Below, piece by piece: positions 12,241 to 23,999 of a stretch of 64,000 nt of DNA. The stretch's first letter is position 1; each line of letters starts with the position of its first letter. The stretch is taken from contig OY856409.1 of NCBI GenBank assembly GCA_963693085.1, forward strand, positions 299,378,558 through 299,442,557, written 5' to 3'. This stretch comes from Alisma plantago-aquatica (lineage: Eukaryota; Streptophyta; Magnoliopsida; Alismatales; Alismataceae). The notes below the pieces were generated by a model. The model did no database searches. It saw nothing but the letters and a program-made list of their open reading frames with translations, and was not told the origin of the DNA. Position numbers and translations under genes: made by a program.

Positions 12241-15200
12241 TTTTTAAAAGGGGACAACCATTTCATTAACGGGTGTCCACATCTTCTTGATTCAAGATCA
12301 AAATAGAAAAATGACCATTACATATAATTGTATGGGGCAAGGTTTTTGCTTCTTCAGCTAGAAGATGCACTACCTTGTTCCCATTCCTCTTCATGTGTAA
12401 AAAAATGCTCAAAAAAACTCTGCTAGCTTCCTGGATATCATTACCTATCATGCCCATAAGACCCCTATCTTCTTCACTCCTATTGACTGCCTGAATGAGG
12501 TTGAGAGCATCTAATTCCACCTTGATATTACTGTAGCATGCACTTGTTGCATGCTCCATTACCCATAAAAGAGATATGGCTTCCTCTAATGTTGCACTTG
12601 TAGTGGGGTGTATGCTCTATTGTCCTATTCATAACATCTTACTGCATGCGTCTCTCAATGCAAAGCCTAGGCCCAATGGTGAGTGTTTTCTCTATGAAGC
12701 GTCAGCATTAAGCTTCACTGCACATTTCCTTAGTTTGGTCCATCTTTTGTCTGTCTGTGTGGTTTGTAGATGTTATACATCCTATAATCATCTATCAGCC
12801 TGAGGAAGCTCGGTAGTAGTACTTGTAGGGATGCAAATTCTAGGTTGAAGATCTCTTCATTTCTCTATGACCAGTTTACCCACCATCTCACTTCTACCTT
12901 CCCTATTTCCAGCATGGTCAGCCTATCCATCACCTAGTTGGTGTGATTGGCAAAGTCTTCAGTTGGTGTGATTACCCACATGCATGTATCTTGTCTAATG
13001 AAGTCCTTTACCCAGTCTAGGTGTGTGTTTATGCATCTCCCCTCCTGCCTTATGTCGTCTTCTTCCCCTAGAATCCACTTGTCCCTCTAGAAACATACAC
13101 CTACCCTCCATTCTAGACCTTAAAGGAGAAGTGCCTTTGCTCCCCACAAGCTACGCCACATGTAGCTTGAAGGTGTTCCCCAGTAGTATTTTGCATGAAG
13201 CACCCTCACAAAATGGAACTTTGGGATGGTGATGAGGCACCGGCCTTGTTTTGATAAGAGTTATCGCTTGATGACCTTGAGACCCTAAAAATGTAAACCA
13301 CCCGCCTATTTTGGCAAACATAGCTTGTCCCATGCCTTCTAGTGAATTTTTCTCTCTGTGCCTTTAGAACCCCACAAGAATCTCGCTATTCATTAATGAG
13401 TCCATGTGGTATTTGAAAATTCTCATCATGTATGTCAGGGTTGTCTGTGCTACTATGTTAATAAGGATTTGCTTCCCTGGTTTAGATAGGAATCTCTCCT
13501 TCCACCCTTGAATTTTTTCTAGATCTTCTCCTTTATTTGAGAAAAAATAACCTTCTTTGCCCTGCTCATACCTGTAGGAAGATCCAAATATTTTTTGTGT
13601 TTTTCCACCTCCCTCGTCTCCAAAATCTCATAGATTTTCTTTTTTCTTTGCTCAGGCAAATTTTTTATGTAAGTCACCTCTGACTTGGATGCATTAATCT
13701 TCTACCCCGATGCTCCCTCATACTTGTTGATAATTTCATCTATACATGAGCACTCTTCTAGAGTTGTCCTAGTAAAAAGTATGTTGTCATCTGCAAAAAA
13801 GAGATGTGATACTCTAGGCCCATGTTGTATTGCACGAGAACCATGTATTCTTCCTAGATTTGTTGCTTTTGTAATGGACAAAGAAAAAGCCTTAGTGTAG
13901 AAAAGTAATAGATATGGGGAGATTGGGTCACCTTAGCGTAGTCCTCTGGTTGGATGGAAGTTTTTGTTATTTCTGCCATTTACACAGACCCTTGGATACA
14001 CTAGACACATAGTCTTTAATCTTTTCACACATTTTTATTCTGAAGCTGAGTTTTCTCATAACATTTTCTAAAAAATTCCATTCCACTTTGTCATAGGCTT
14101 TGCTCATATAAAGTTCAATGCCATCGTCCCTTTCTTCCCTTTCCTTTTCTTTTTCATGGAATGGAACATTTCGTAGGCTACCAGTGCATTGTTGATAATC
14201 AATCTACCCTACATAAAAGCACTTTGGTTTTCTGACATAACTCTATCCAGAAAAGGTTTAATAATGTTTTCCATCACCTTAGATAATATTTTGTAGAACA
14301 CATTACAAAGTCTTATAGGACAGAAATCAGTGATCCTCTCAAGCAATTTACACTTTGAAATGAGCACCATTTTTATTTTGTTTGCTTCATGCTGGTCTTG
14401 GAGCCCTCTCCACCACTCCTAAATAAAAATTGACAACATCCACTTTCACTATGGACCAAAATTTTAGGTAAAAAATAGCTCTCATCACATATGGTCCCAC
14501 TGCTTTATTTAGATGCATCTGATTCAATGTCGTCCATATCTCCTCTTCACTAGAGAAGATCTCCATCTCTTCTTCTTTCTCTATAAGGACTCTTTCCAAC
14601 CCCCAATCCTCTTTGGCATCTCCTGTCTGCCCAGAAGTTGTAAAAAGATTTTCAAAATATCCCACTGTAATGTCATCCATGACAACTTCTTTAATTCTCC
14701 AGTTCCCCCCTTCATCCCTTGGACCTTTGACATGATTTGTCCCCTTCCGTTGTTCTACTTTGAGATGAAAATATTTTACATTATATCACCATCCCTCATC
14801 TCATTTTCTCTAGATTTGATGTACCACCAACTTTCCTCTTTTTTCTTCTGATCAAGTAGTTTGGCTTGAATTTCCTTGCAACTTTTTATCATAGCAGCAT
14901 ATGGTTGTTTCTCATGATCTACAACTAGCTCCCTTTCAATCTCAAGAATTGCTTTCCTTATATAGTTGAATTTTCCTTCACCTATTTTTCCAGATTACTC
15001 CCTCACCTTATGATTTTTAAGGTTGCATCTTCCCCCTTATCCCTCATGCCATGCACTCTCAATAACTTCATGGCAATCACCATCATCCATCCACCAAGTT
15101 TCAAATTGTGTATTTTTATTTATGACATTTGTCACTCCTCCCTCCTCGATAGTTAATCATATTGTCACATGACTAGAAGCGGTGAAAGGAGAATGTGTGA

Positions 15201-15780
15201 TTTTAGGTTTACCATGAATTTGCAGCCAAGGCTCATCGGTAAAAACTTTATCAAGTCTTTCCCTTATCCTTGTGCTTAATGTATGACCCCGGTACCATGA
15301 CATCTTTCTGTGTCTGTAGCTCAAGTCTCAAATCTGATAGTCATCAACTACCTCATGAAAAGCACCCACTGCTCTCTCATATCTCGATGTACCACCTTCT
15401 TTCTTGCTATTAAATAGAATCTCATTATAGTCACCAAACCAAATCGCAGGCAAGTTTGAGGTCTAGTGTAGTTACCTCATCATATGCCACGTCTTCATTT
15501 TGTCCCATTGATTTGCCCATCCACACATCCCTATTTCTCGCCATCTGTCCTGACCCTTATCATCCTTGACGATACAATCCACATGATGTTGACTATAGGA
15601 TGCAACCTTAATATCCACGTCTCTCCACCACAAAGACACACCTCCTGAGTGTCCCGCTGAGCTAAGTCTGATACCATTAATGAACCCACACCTTCTTTTC
15701 CCATCTTCCACCTTGAGCACTTATACCAAAGTTTCCATCAAGAATACGACTGTGGAACCCTCCCTCTAATACCATTAACA
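12241..15780 (-). mobile_element. 5'-truncated L1-type LINE inserted in the integrase gene of element H
   Basis: Flanked by a 13-bp duplication with one mismatch, ACCAAAACATACT (12228-12240) and ACCAAAATATACT (15781-15793). The host frame reads ..GPLPSSHGYKYILVV on one side and YVLVTYDYVLKWVE on the other, so the LINE entered the integrase core codons. Only ORF2 is present; the 5' end starts inside the endonuclease domain. The 3' A tail is very short (about five A on the minus strand). Length is 3.5 kb. Confidence 0.85.
12266..15720 (-). pseudogene. LINE ORF2 relic: endonuclease, reverse transcriptase, zf-RVT region, RNase H
   Basis: Encodes the endonuclease/RT machinery of target-primed reverse transcription. 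In order on the minus strand: apurinic-type endonuclease (SAGHSGGVSLWW near 15650; WFGDYNEILF near 15430; RIRERLDKVFTDEPW near 15240), linker (DDITVGYFENLFTTSG at 14680), RT (RGLR.GDPISPYLLLF near 13930 and the FADD catalytic motif at 13786-13797), a cysteine/tryptophan region (GGWFTFLGSQGHQAI near 13300), and a C-terminal RNase H-like domain (VELDALNLIQAVN, NKVVHLLAEEAK, 12559-12266) ending at the TAG before the tail. There are numerous stops and frameshifts; the N-terminal part of the endonuclease is missing. Confidence 0.85.
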
Positions 15781-16444
15781 ACCAAAATATACTTGTAACC
15801 ATGGGAGGATGGCAAGGGGCCAATGTAGTCATGACCCCATAGGTCAAATACCTCAATCTCCAATATGGAACTGAGAGGCATCTCATTTCACTTTCGTATC
15901 CCACTAGTTCTTTGGCACTTGTCACACCCTTTGACATATGCATGGACATCTCAAAATAAGATTGGCAAATAAAATATAGCTTGAAGGATCTTTGTAGCTG
16001 TCTTTTGTCCCCCAAAGTGACCTCCATAGGAAGAAGAATGGTAGCTCGAAATAATGCTTGGTATTTCTTCTTTAGCTACACACTATTGGATTAGTCTGTC
16101 GGTTCCTTGTTTGAACAAAATTGGGTCATCCCAATAATAAAATCGGACATCATGTAAGAATTTCTTATTTTACTGATAGGTAAGATCAACTGGAAGATGC
16201 CATGTGGCAAGCAAGTTGACGATGTCTGCAAACCATGGTGCTTGTGGTTTGTTAACTACATACAACCTATCAATGGGAAGTTAATCATCAACATGAAGTT
16301 TATCCTTTGCATCTTTAGTCACTCTAGAAAGTTGGTCAACCACATTGTTCTCAGTGCCCTTTTTGTCGTTGATCTGAAGTTAAATTCTTAAAGCAACAAG
16401 ATCCAATGAATCAAGCACGGTTTAGCATCCTTCTTATTCAGTTC
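15781..16444 (-). pseudogene. RNase H end and integrase N-terminus of element H
   Basis: From the right: NKKDAKPCLIHWILLL, the end of the Ty3 RNase H; a linker; then the integrase zinc region (GGHFGGQKTATKILQ, CDKCQRT) and core start (MPLSSILEIEVFDLWG, GPLPSSHGYKYILVV) ending at the LINE junction. The equivalent region of element B is [20 protein letters not shown] to GIDFMGPF. Frame changes and stops are common. On the right it stops at the chromovirus junction, with about 15 expected codons of RNase H missing. Confidence 0.75.
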
Positions 16445-16484
16445 CATAGAATCACATGCTTCTTTATTAATATGTGATTCTATG
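16445..16484. repeat. Perfect 13-bp inverted repeat at the chromovirus junction
   Basis: CATAGAATCACAT (16445-16457) is the exact reverse complement of ATGTGATTCTATG (16472-16484), separated by 14 bases. The right arm belongs to the LTR: the other LTR copy has ATGTGATTCTAT at about 22182. The left arm is not in that copy and lies where H sequence should be. It therefore looks like LTR sequence copied in reverse at the junction. Confidence 0.8.
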
Positions 16485-17028
16485 GTAAGAATATTTTGTT
16501 ATGAGCCTCATACTTTTGACCCTCTTTAGTATAGTTGAATCGTTAACACATAAAATCTTTTGTTATTTATACATTGTCCATGTTCCTTATTTGACACATA
16601 CCTTGTTTCTTTCTCTTTTTGGGTGATGTCCCTACCACCAAGACCTAGTATCAGAGTTGCACAGTAGGAGCATGAGAGACTAGCCTAGTATTAGGATAAG
16701 GAGTACATGGATTTTAGCATGGATCGATCACATGAAGTTGTTGTTTGAAGACAAACTTGATATGGTTTAGATTTCCCTCTATCTAGATCCTTATGTTGTA
16801 TATTTCATGTAAATCCTATATGAGAGAATGATGATGTACTCTTAATAAATTGAATATAGCCACTACTTTATTACGTTGCTACACTTTGGTTGTTTTGAAT
16901 ACCATTATTGACATTTGAAAATTTTACACCTATTCAAGTATACCTTTTGAGTGTGTTTGGAATGGATGTTTTATTCTTCAAATTTTTAGTAGGGAGTGGA
17001 TCCCCTCTAGGTCCCACTCTTTAAAGCA
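16457..17028 (+). repeat. 5' LTR remnant of the chromovirus (3' part only)
   Basis: About 570 bases that match 22167-22740 closely, from TGCTTCTTTATTAATATG to the final ..CACTCTTTA. The 5' portion of the LTR (about 3 kb, by comparison with 19145-22737) is missing. It ends in CA immediately before the primer site. Confidence 0.8.
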
Positions 17029-17041
17029 TGGTTCCAAAGCC
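17029..17041 (+). promoter_or_regulatory. Primer binding site, tRNA-iMet type, degenerate
   Basis: TGGTTCCAAAGCC follows the LTR end directly and resembles the initiator-methionine primer site TGGTATCAGAGCC used by chromoviruses, with three differences. It fixes the element orientation as plus strand. Confidence 0.6.
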
Positions 17042-18940
17042 GATGGTAGTTATAATTTGACTATTTCAATTTTGTCTCTCTAATTAGAAACCTTGACTTA
17101 CATAGCTTCCCCTTTAAGTGATATGTTGGCCCTAGAATTGACCTATGTTTTTCATGATGAAGAAAGGTTGATTTAGGATCATGAGAGTTTCACATTAGAA
17201 TTTTGTTTATTTAACCTTTATGTGATGATACTGTTAGGTATTTATTAGGGCATAAGTTGAAAGAAAAGGTTTCTAGAAAGGATCTGGGTTCAGGGGCTGA
17301 CAAGATTTTCCTCCACGCCACTAGCTTGGTTTACAAGGACTCTCGAATCTGCATGATACCTGCCTGGCCTGAGCTTGATACTGACTAATTGAAATAGCAT
17401 ACCTACAAGAAATAGTAGCCTTAGACATTTGTGTTGGATAACCCTGAGAACCTTATATGTGACCTTGTCTTTCAGTTGCAATGACTTGTTTGAGGATGGA
17501 TACACAATATAGTTCCCTTATGTTCCATAGAACCACATGTGTGGGTAGTCTATCTCTAAAACCTAGACTTTGAAGTTTGGTGATTAGCAAGAAATCAAGT
17601 GATATATCTTATACAAGGTTTATTAAGATTAACCCTTTACCTATAGTTTTAGTTTGACTTGATAGGTCAAACCTTTTAAGGGGTGGATGGATAGTAGTAG
17701 TACCTTGATAGATCTTAGATATGCTGATTTTGGGGATGAAATCCTTTTTAGGAGATGGAGTCCTTATCATACTGATATCTATCTTCTCTGAGTCTAGAAA
17801 CCCTAACTCCATGAATAGTAGGTTAATGTGCTAGGATCCTTAGAATTGACCAAACAAGTTATTGTTATAATCTGACATGTTTTAATGAACATATAATAGT
17901 TATCCAATAAATAGTTCATATGTTTGAACCCTAATGAATACCTAATGCACAAATAGGAATAATTCACATATTAATCCTAATTGTGAATACACTTGATGTT
18001 GACCATGTCATGAACTAATAAACCCTAATGATATGATGAGTGAAATAAATGTAACATAATCTTGGACGTAATGCATGCTAAGAAGGTATAAGTAAAATAT
18101 AATGATCATGTTAATCTAAAACCTAAGTTGAATCAGCTAACCTTAACTAACACATCCTTAATGATTTTCATGATACATTAGTGACATTAGGTGTCATAAT
18201 CAGACAACATACTTTGATACATGTGAATGGCATATAAGCACCCAATCATAGATTAATCAAGTCATCAATATGATATGAATATCACCTTGTTCACTAATAC
18301 ACACATAATTAATCACATAACCATGGCTTGGTATGTGCATCAAATCATTAGCATGTAATATGTCCCACCTTGTTCAGTAAAATACATATAATGACTCATA
18401 TATGGACAAGAAGTAATTGAATTCACACAAATGTGCATAATCAATAAGTATAAGTGAATAAATATGAATAAATTATTAATGATGACATTAATGTGAGTAA
18501 GAAAAGTAATGAGACAATATGACAATGTTTAATATAGATATAAGTAATTAATGTGACATTATTTGTATAAATTGTAGATTTAGTAACAAATTAGATCAAA
18601 TGTCTTATTTCATGTAAGATAATCTGATATAATTCAATATGGTGATAATATGAGCATAATGGAGTCTAAATCCAAATTATGAAGGATAATGATCTAATAT
18701 ACTAATAGATATGGAAATAATTGAGTAACCTCTAATTTTGCTAAAACTCTTAATGAGATAAATAAGGAATACATCTGGTTTCATACATAATAATGATGAA
18801 ATATAACTCTTGTGGAAACAAAGTGAATATAACATGACACAATTAAAAGAATAATAAGGATGATGTAATATCCTAATAAATACATTGTAATAAGATAAAA
18901 TTGTTAATTATTTTATATTTAATAAAAAGAAATCTTACTA
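17042..18940. other. Internal region of the chromovirus, no recognisable gene
   Basis: AT-rich and without a convincing frame. A copy of the pol-end sequence word GATTTTGGGGATGAAATCC occurs near 17733, so parts of pol may be rearranged here. The stretch 17820-18900 is strongly AT-rich with many short repeats of TAATGA-type words. Gag, protease, RT and most of integrase are not visible. Confidence 0.5.
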
Positions 18941-19070
18941 GTAGAAACCTTAGTGATCCATGAGAACCTGACCTATGAGGAGTTGTCTGTGAAGATTTTA
19001 AACTCCCCAGATAAGTAGTTGAAGAACAAGGAGTTTGAGCTAGTGAAAGTTTTGGTGGAAGTTTTATGGT
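18941..19070 (+). pseudogene. C-terminal end of chromovirus pol
   Basis: The frame reads HENLTYEELSVKILN, then a TAG, then NKEFELVKVL, the conserved segment before the chromodomain-like tail of Tekay/Del polyproteins (LTYEE.PV.IL...+LR.K.I.LVKVLW). Compare RLTYAESPMRVLD and KKIEMVKVLWKHH at 53.7 kb. The last residues before the tract (FRDEILF region, about 19110) match the usual end of these polyproteins. Confidence 0.7.
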
Positions 19071-19133
19071 TTGTTTAAAGTTACGTACTCACCCTTCTCT
19101 CTTTTTTGAGATTTTAGGGATGAAATCCTTTTT

Positions 19134-19144
19134 AAGGGGTGGAG
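19134..19144 (+). promoter_or_regulatory. Polypurine tract of the chromovirus
   Basis: AAGGGGTGGAG directly precedes the 3' LTR start TGTTGTAAC. It follows the pol-end sequence ..GGGATGAAATCCTTTTT, the usual arrangement in Tekay/Del elements. Confidence 0.7.
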
Positions 19145-22100
19145 TGTTGTAACAAACTAAAATCTAGATATATTCTCTTTTAACCCTTTCCCATGCTTTT
19201 CGTATCTTTTCTATTCTTTTTTTCATTGAGGTTTAAATTATGGAATTATTAGTGGTTTAAGGTGAATTTGATCACATCGGTGCCAATGTATGGGTTTATG
19301 CACAAATACCTTAGTGAATGTTTTTAATAAGGGTCTAAAATGCAAAATTACCACTTAAGTGATATATTGTTAACATAATTTCATTCTAGAACATTCCTTA
19401 GCCTTTTGGAGCAACGAAGAGAAAAAGGAATGAATAATAATGCTTGAAACATGTTAATATGATATTGAATTATTTCATATGAGAAATAGTGGTAATAATG
19501 AATAATATGCTAAAATTCATAAAAGTAAGAGTAATTGGTTAAAGATAACTTAAGATTCATTTTCCTTGGGTTTGGTTTGGCTTGGAGGCAAAGTTTCATC
19601 ATTTTGGGATAATAATAACTATATCTCTTTTATTTTGAAAAAAAAGGTGATCTTCCTCCAAAATATGAGATGAATCATTATATGACTCAAAAAGTGGAAA
19701 ATAATCTTAGATTCATAATCTACACATTAAAAATAGCCTTTGGGTGAATTTTCATGTGATTTGGATAATCTTTAATGTTCATGTGTAGATTAGGAGAGAG
19801 AAAATATGTAAAAGCCCAAAATGTTAGAAAATGTGATAAATAAATTCAAAGGATAAAATTAATGGACAATTCATGTCTTGCATGTTTTGGTTTGCTTAAG
19901 GGTGAAGTTTCACATTAATTAGTGGATTCTAGATGTCTCTAATATGGTAATAAAGAGCAAATATAATTTACTTCGAAAAATTTGAGTCTCCAAAAGTTAA
20001 AACTAATGCCAAAATCAGATTCTACATACCTTAATTGGTTTACATGAAAATTTTCATTTAATTTGGAGTTTGTGTGCACACTCAAATGAAGAGAGAGAAA
20101 AAGATAAATAAATCAATGCATCACTCTAGTCGCATTTCGATTTGATTAAGGTTGTCAATTTTCTCTCTGTCATGATGTCATGCTATTGATAAACTTCTTT
20201 TTCATGGGTGGGTCCACTCAATGAACATCCAGGATGATACCCTGGACCTATGCCCACTGGATCAACAGTATCAGGCTTGTATTCTACCCGATCTCCTCGC
20301 GGATCTGAACAGGACTGGGAGTAAATCTTTGACAATTGATATCTCCTTCCCTAGTCAACGATTTTCTATGATTCTTTTGTCATTGTTTTCCCTTTTAAAT
20401 TCTAGTTCTTGCAGTACCCTTTGGTGGTTGTGTGGTTGAGTGTTTTAGAAATGAATAATTTCCCAAAAAAACCCTTGCCTCCATGGTTTCTGGGGAGAAG
20501 CTTATAGGCCCCTAGCCGATAATGTGATCCTTTAAAAGGATCTGTAATCCTTCTCCAAAGTTCCTCATACCAATTTGACCACTTAATTGCTCTTGACATT
20601 ACGTCTGCAACATGTCTTCGAGTTTCTCTCTGACCGGTCATCTTTGTGTTTTGTGGCCTTACAACACCACCAAAACCTAATTCAAGGCAAGGTTAGATTC
20701 CTAGGAGCCTCCTCTTTCTCTCGGTGTTATTATTTTCTGATGCAACTTGATCCTCTTTCCAGTCGACTAACCATTAGTGCCTTGTGTCTCAGTGTTAATG
20801 GCAAAGTTTTGGTTCATGTTTTGAACCACTAGCAACCTTTTTGGATCTCCTTTTACCTCCACCATGATTGTTCCTTGGTGTTTTCACCTTGATCTCTTAC
20901 CCTCTGGTCTGTTATCCGCTTTCCATGTGTCCTGGCCTACCATAAGCCTCAGACAGGTTCTTTGTAACCTCGGGTGGCATTTGACCTTAGGGAGATGACC
21001 AGTTGATATCTTTAGACCCTGGAATAACTTTTTGGGTTGGTACTTGGGTGCTTTGCAGCCCTAGTAATCTGATTGTCCTTGGCCTAGAGCTGCTTTGCAG
21101 CCATGGCATGAGGACTCATGGCGCTTTGCCCTCCTGATTTCATTCTCTCTTTAGCTTTTCAATGCAGGGCAATTTCGTTATTTCACCCTAGTTTCCTTTT
21201 GTCTGGTGTGAGACCCACTGACCTTGATCGAGCTTACTTGGCCTCACCCTATTGGGCAAAGCCAACGGGTCCAGTCCCTCTCTTTCCCTCTCTTTTGCAA
21301 TTTCTTAGCCGATGTGGCTTTTTGGGATTTTCTGATTGACTCATTTTGCAAAAATCATATCTTTTAATCAGCTTGACCAAAAATTAAGAAAAATGTGATC
21401 ATTCTAATAAAAATCATTTCAGTGTCTAATTTCCATGTTTTTCGAAGTATGATTTTTGGTAATTAAAATGTATGCATAAAATTTGTATAAACTGTAACTT
21501 AATCATATTAACTCCAAATTGAACATAAAAATATGTTTTCTTGATCAAGAAAACCTAATAAGTCATTTGGTGAGTTTTTCAGAGTCAAAATCCAAGTTTT
21601 ACTAAAAAGGTCTAGAATTAAGGTTCTAATACATTTATATAGATTTCAAAACCCTAATATATGTGAATAACTTGGAATAGGCAAAGATTGAACGTGGATC
21701 ATCTAAAAGTGGTGAAAGTTGATAATTGAGCTCAGAAAGAGAGGTATGTTCATTCTTACACCTTAAGTTATGCATTTTTTTATCCAAACCCTAATTTCCC
21801 AATGAGGCATGGACTTAAACCTTTTATTCCTATATTTTCTCTTTTTGCACATTTACTTCATTACTTGCTTGGGTTTTGTACCCCTTACATATCACTATTA
21901 TATTGTTTCTTAATATTTCCATGTAATTTATTTTGAGCATGATGGTTTAATGAATTATTAGCTAAAGTAGTGTACCTATGTACTATCCACCCATAGTTTT
22001 GGGCATGTGATAATTCGCCCTGGGGATGTGATAATTCTCCCCACTTTTATATATCTTTTTTGTAGATGATTGGGAATGTGATAATTCTCCCTTCATCTAT

Positions 22101-22737
22101 TTTAGGTTGAGGTTGGTAGGTGCCTCATCCCTGCTTTAGACAATAATCCATACTTTTAATCATGCATGCTTCTTTATTAATATGTGATTCTATTAAAAGA
22201 ATATGTTGTTATGTGCCTCATACTCTTGACCCTCTTAAGTATAGTTGAATTTTTACCCCATAATATCTTTTTTTATTTATATATTGTCATTGTTCCTTAT
22301 TAGACACATACCTTATATCTTTCTTTTGCTGGGTGATGTCCCAACCACCCAGGCCTAATATTAGAGTTGTGCAGCAGGAGCATGGAGGACCGACCTAGGA
22401 TTAGTATAAGGAGTACATGGACTTCAGTAGGGACCTATCTCATGAAGTTGTTGTTTGGAGACAAATTTGATATGGTTTAGATTTCCCTCTATCTATATCC
22501 TTATGTTGTATCTTTCATATAAACCCTATATGGGAGAATGATGATGTACTCTTAATAAATTGAATATATTCATTACTTTTGTTCCACTACTACACTTTGG
22601 TTGTTTTGAATACCATTATTGAGATTTGAATATTTTACACCTATTTCAAGCATACCTTTTGAGTGTGTTTGGAATGGATGTTTTATTCTTGAAATTTTTA
22701 GTAGGGAGTGGATCCCCTCTGGGTCGCACTCTTTACA
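19145..22737 (+). repeat. 3' LTR of the chromovirus, about 3.6 kb
   Basis: Starts TGTTGTAAC after the polypurine tract and ends ..CTTTACA before H sequence. The last 570 bases match 16457-17028. Two similar sub-blocks around 19560-19630 and 19860-19930 (each with a TTGGTTTG..TT.AGG...AAGTTTCA pattern) suggest internal duplication. A GC-richer section (about 20220-21340) has short open frames without family similarity; I take them as LTR sequence. The GTGATAATTCGCCC / GTGATAATTCTCCC repeats near 22010-22095 are typical of such LTRs. Confidence 0.7.
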
Positions 22738-22740
22738 GTG

Positions 22741-23990
22741 GAAATTTTTTTGAAGGCATATAATATGGTTAGAATCTCCTTCTTAGTGGTGGTATAGTTT
22801 ATCTGAGCTTCATCTAGTGTCTTACTGGTGTAGTGGATAGCATGCAACTAGTTGTCCTATCATTGACCAAGTATACTATCAATGGCATAGTCACTTACAT
22901 CACACATTAGTTCAAAGGGTGTATCCCAATCTAGTGGTTGAATGATGGGAGCTGAGATTAGAGAATCCTTGAGCTTCTTGAAGGCAGCTTAACATTCATC
23001 ATCAAACATGAAATCAACATCTTTTGCAAGTAATGAGCATAAGGGCTTAGCTATCTTGGAAAAATACTTGATAAACCTCCTATGAAATCATGCATGGCCA
23101 AGAAATCTTTGAACATATTTGACATTTGATGGGGTAGACATATTTTCAATTGTTCTTACCTTTTCCTTGTCAACTTCAATACCCTTGTTAGAAATCATAT
23201 GACCTAGTACTACTGCAAATTGTACAATGAAATGGAACTTTTCCCAGTTTAGTACTAGGTTAACCTTTTTACATCTCTCAAGGACTTTAGACAAGTTAGG
23301 AAAACTATCATCGAAAGAGTTCCCCTAAATGCTGAAATCATCCATAAAAACCTCCATTGCACACTCGGTGAAATCGGAGAAAATAGCCATCATGCAAGGC
23401 TGAAAAAGTTGATGGTGTGTTGCAAAGAACAAACGACATGTGTCGATCAGCATTTGTGCCATAGGTTCATGTGAATGTCATCTTTTCCTAATCTTGTAGA
23501 TAGATTGGTATTTGGAAGAATCTAGAACATCTGTCAAGATAACAGAAGTACAAATGATTATGGGTAATCTCTCAAGGATTAAATCAGTGAATGGCAATGG
23601 AAAATGGTCTTTACGGGTTGTTTTGTTTAGCCTTATAGAGTCTATACAGATGTTCCATCTTGTGGCTATATGGGTTTGAAGTAGTTCATCATTATCCCCT
23701 TTGATAATAGTTTCACCCCCTCCCCTTTTGGGTACTACATGAATAACACTCACCAAGAGGCTATCACTTATCGGGTAAATGATCCATGCATCTTTCAACT
23801 TAAAAAATCTTTTTTAACAACCTTGAGCGTATTTTGATTTAAACACCTAAGAGGTTCTACACAAGGTTTGGCATACTCCTCCAAATTAATTATATGCATG
23901 AAAATGGAAGGTTTATGTCTTTCAAATAATCAATTGAATAACCATTGACTTCTTTATGAAAATGTAATTTGTTAAGCAATTTGATTTCTA
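22741..23990 (-). pseudogene. Reverse transcriptase and start of RNase H of element H
   Basis: From the right: DAWIIYPISDSLLVS, HVVPKRGG, ATRWNICIDSIRLN, KDHFPLPFTD (RT, near 23800-23560), then CKKVNLVLNWEKFHF and VVLGHMISNKGIEVD (thumb, 23290-23160), QRFLGHA, and RNase H beginning with DYAIDSILGQ and INYTTTKKEILTILYAFKK, ending at the chromovirus junction at 22741. The order and words match element B. The catalytic segment around 23340 lies in a different frame (MDDF visible as the complement of GAAATCATCCAT). Many stops. Confidence 0.8.
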
Positions 23991-23999
23991 TTCATTGGT

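Larger units (their letters stand above)
16457..22737 (+). mobile_element. Deleted chromovirus (Tekay/Del-like Ty3/gypsy) inserted in RNase H of element H
   Basis: Plus-strand element reduced to the last ~570 bp of its 5' LTR, a primer site, about 1.9 kb of unrecognised internal sequence, the end of pol, and a complete ~3.6-kb 3' LTR. H coding sequence (RNase H) is present on both sides (16444 leftward, 22741 rightward) with a gap of about 15-20 codons, so the 5' part of the element and a little of H were lost together. No target-site duplication remains, as expected for a 5' deletion. Confidence 0.75.

Noticed and set aside
20221..21339. Several frames in a GC-richer stretch suggesting a gene
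   Set aside because: Inside the 3' LTR of the chromovirus, short, in different frames and without similarity to a family I know.
16457..22737. A complete non-autonomous element with 570-bp LTRs
   Set aside because: A polypurine tract and pol end at about 19140 show the 3' LTR starts there; the 570-bp match is only the end of a much longer LTR.
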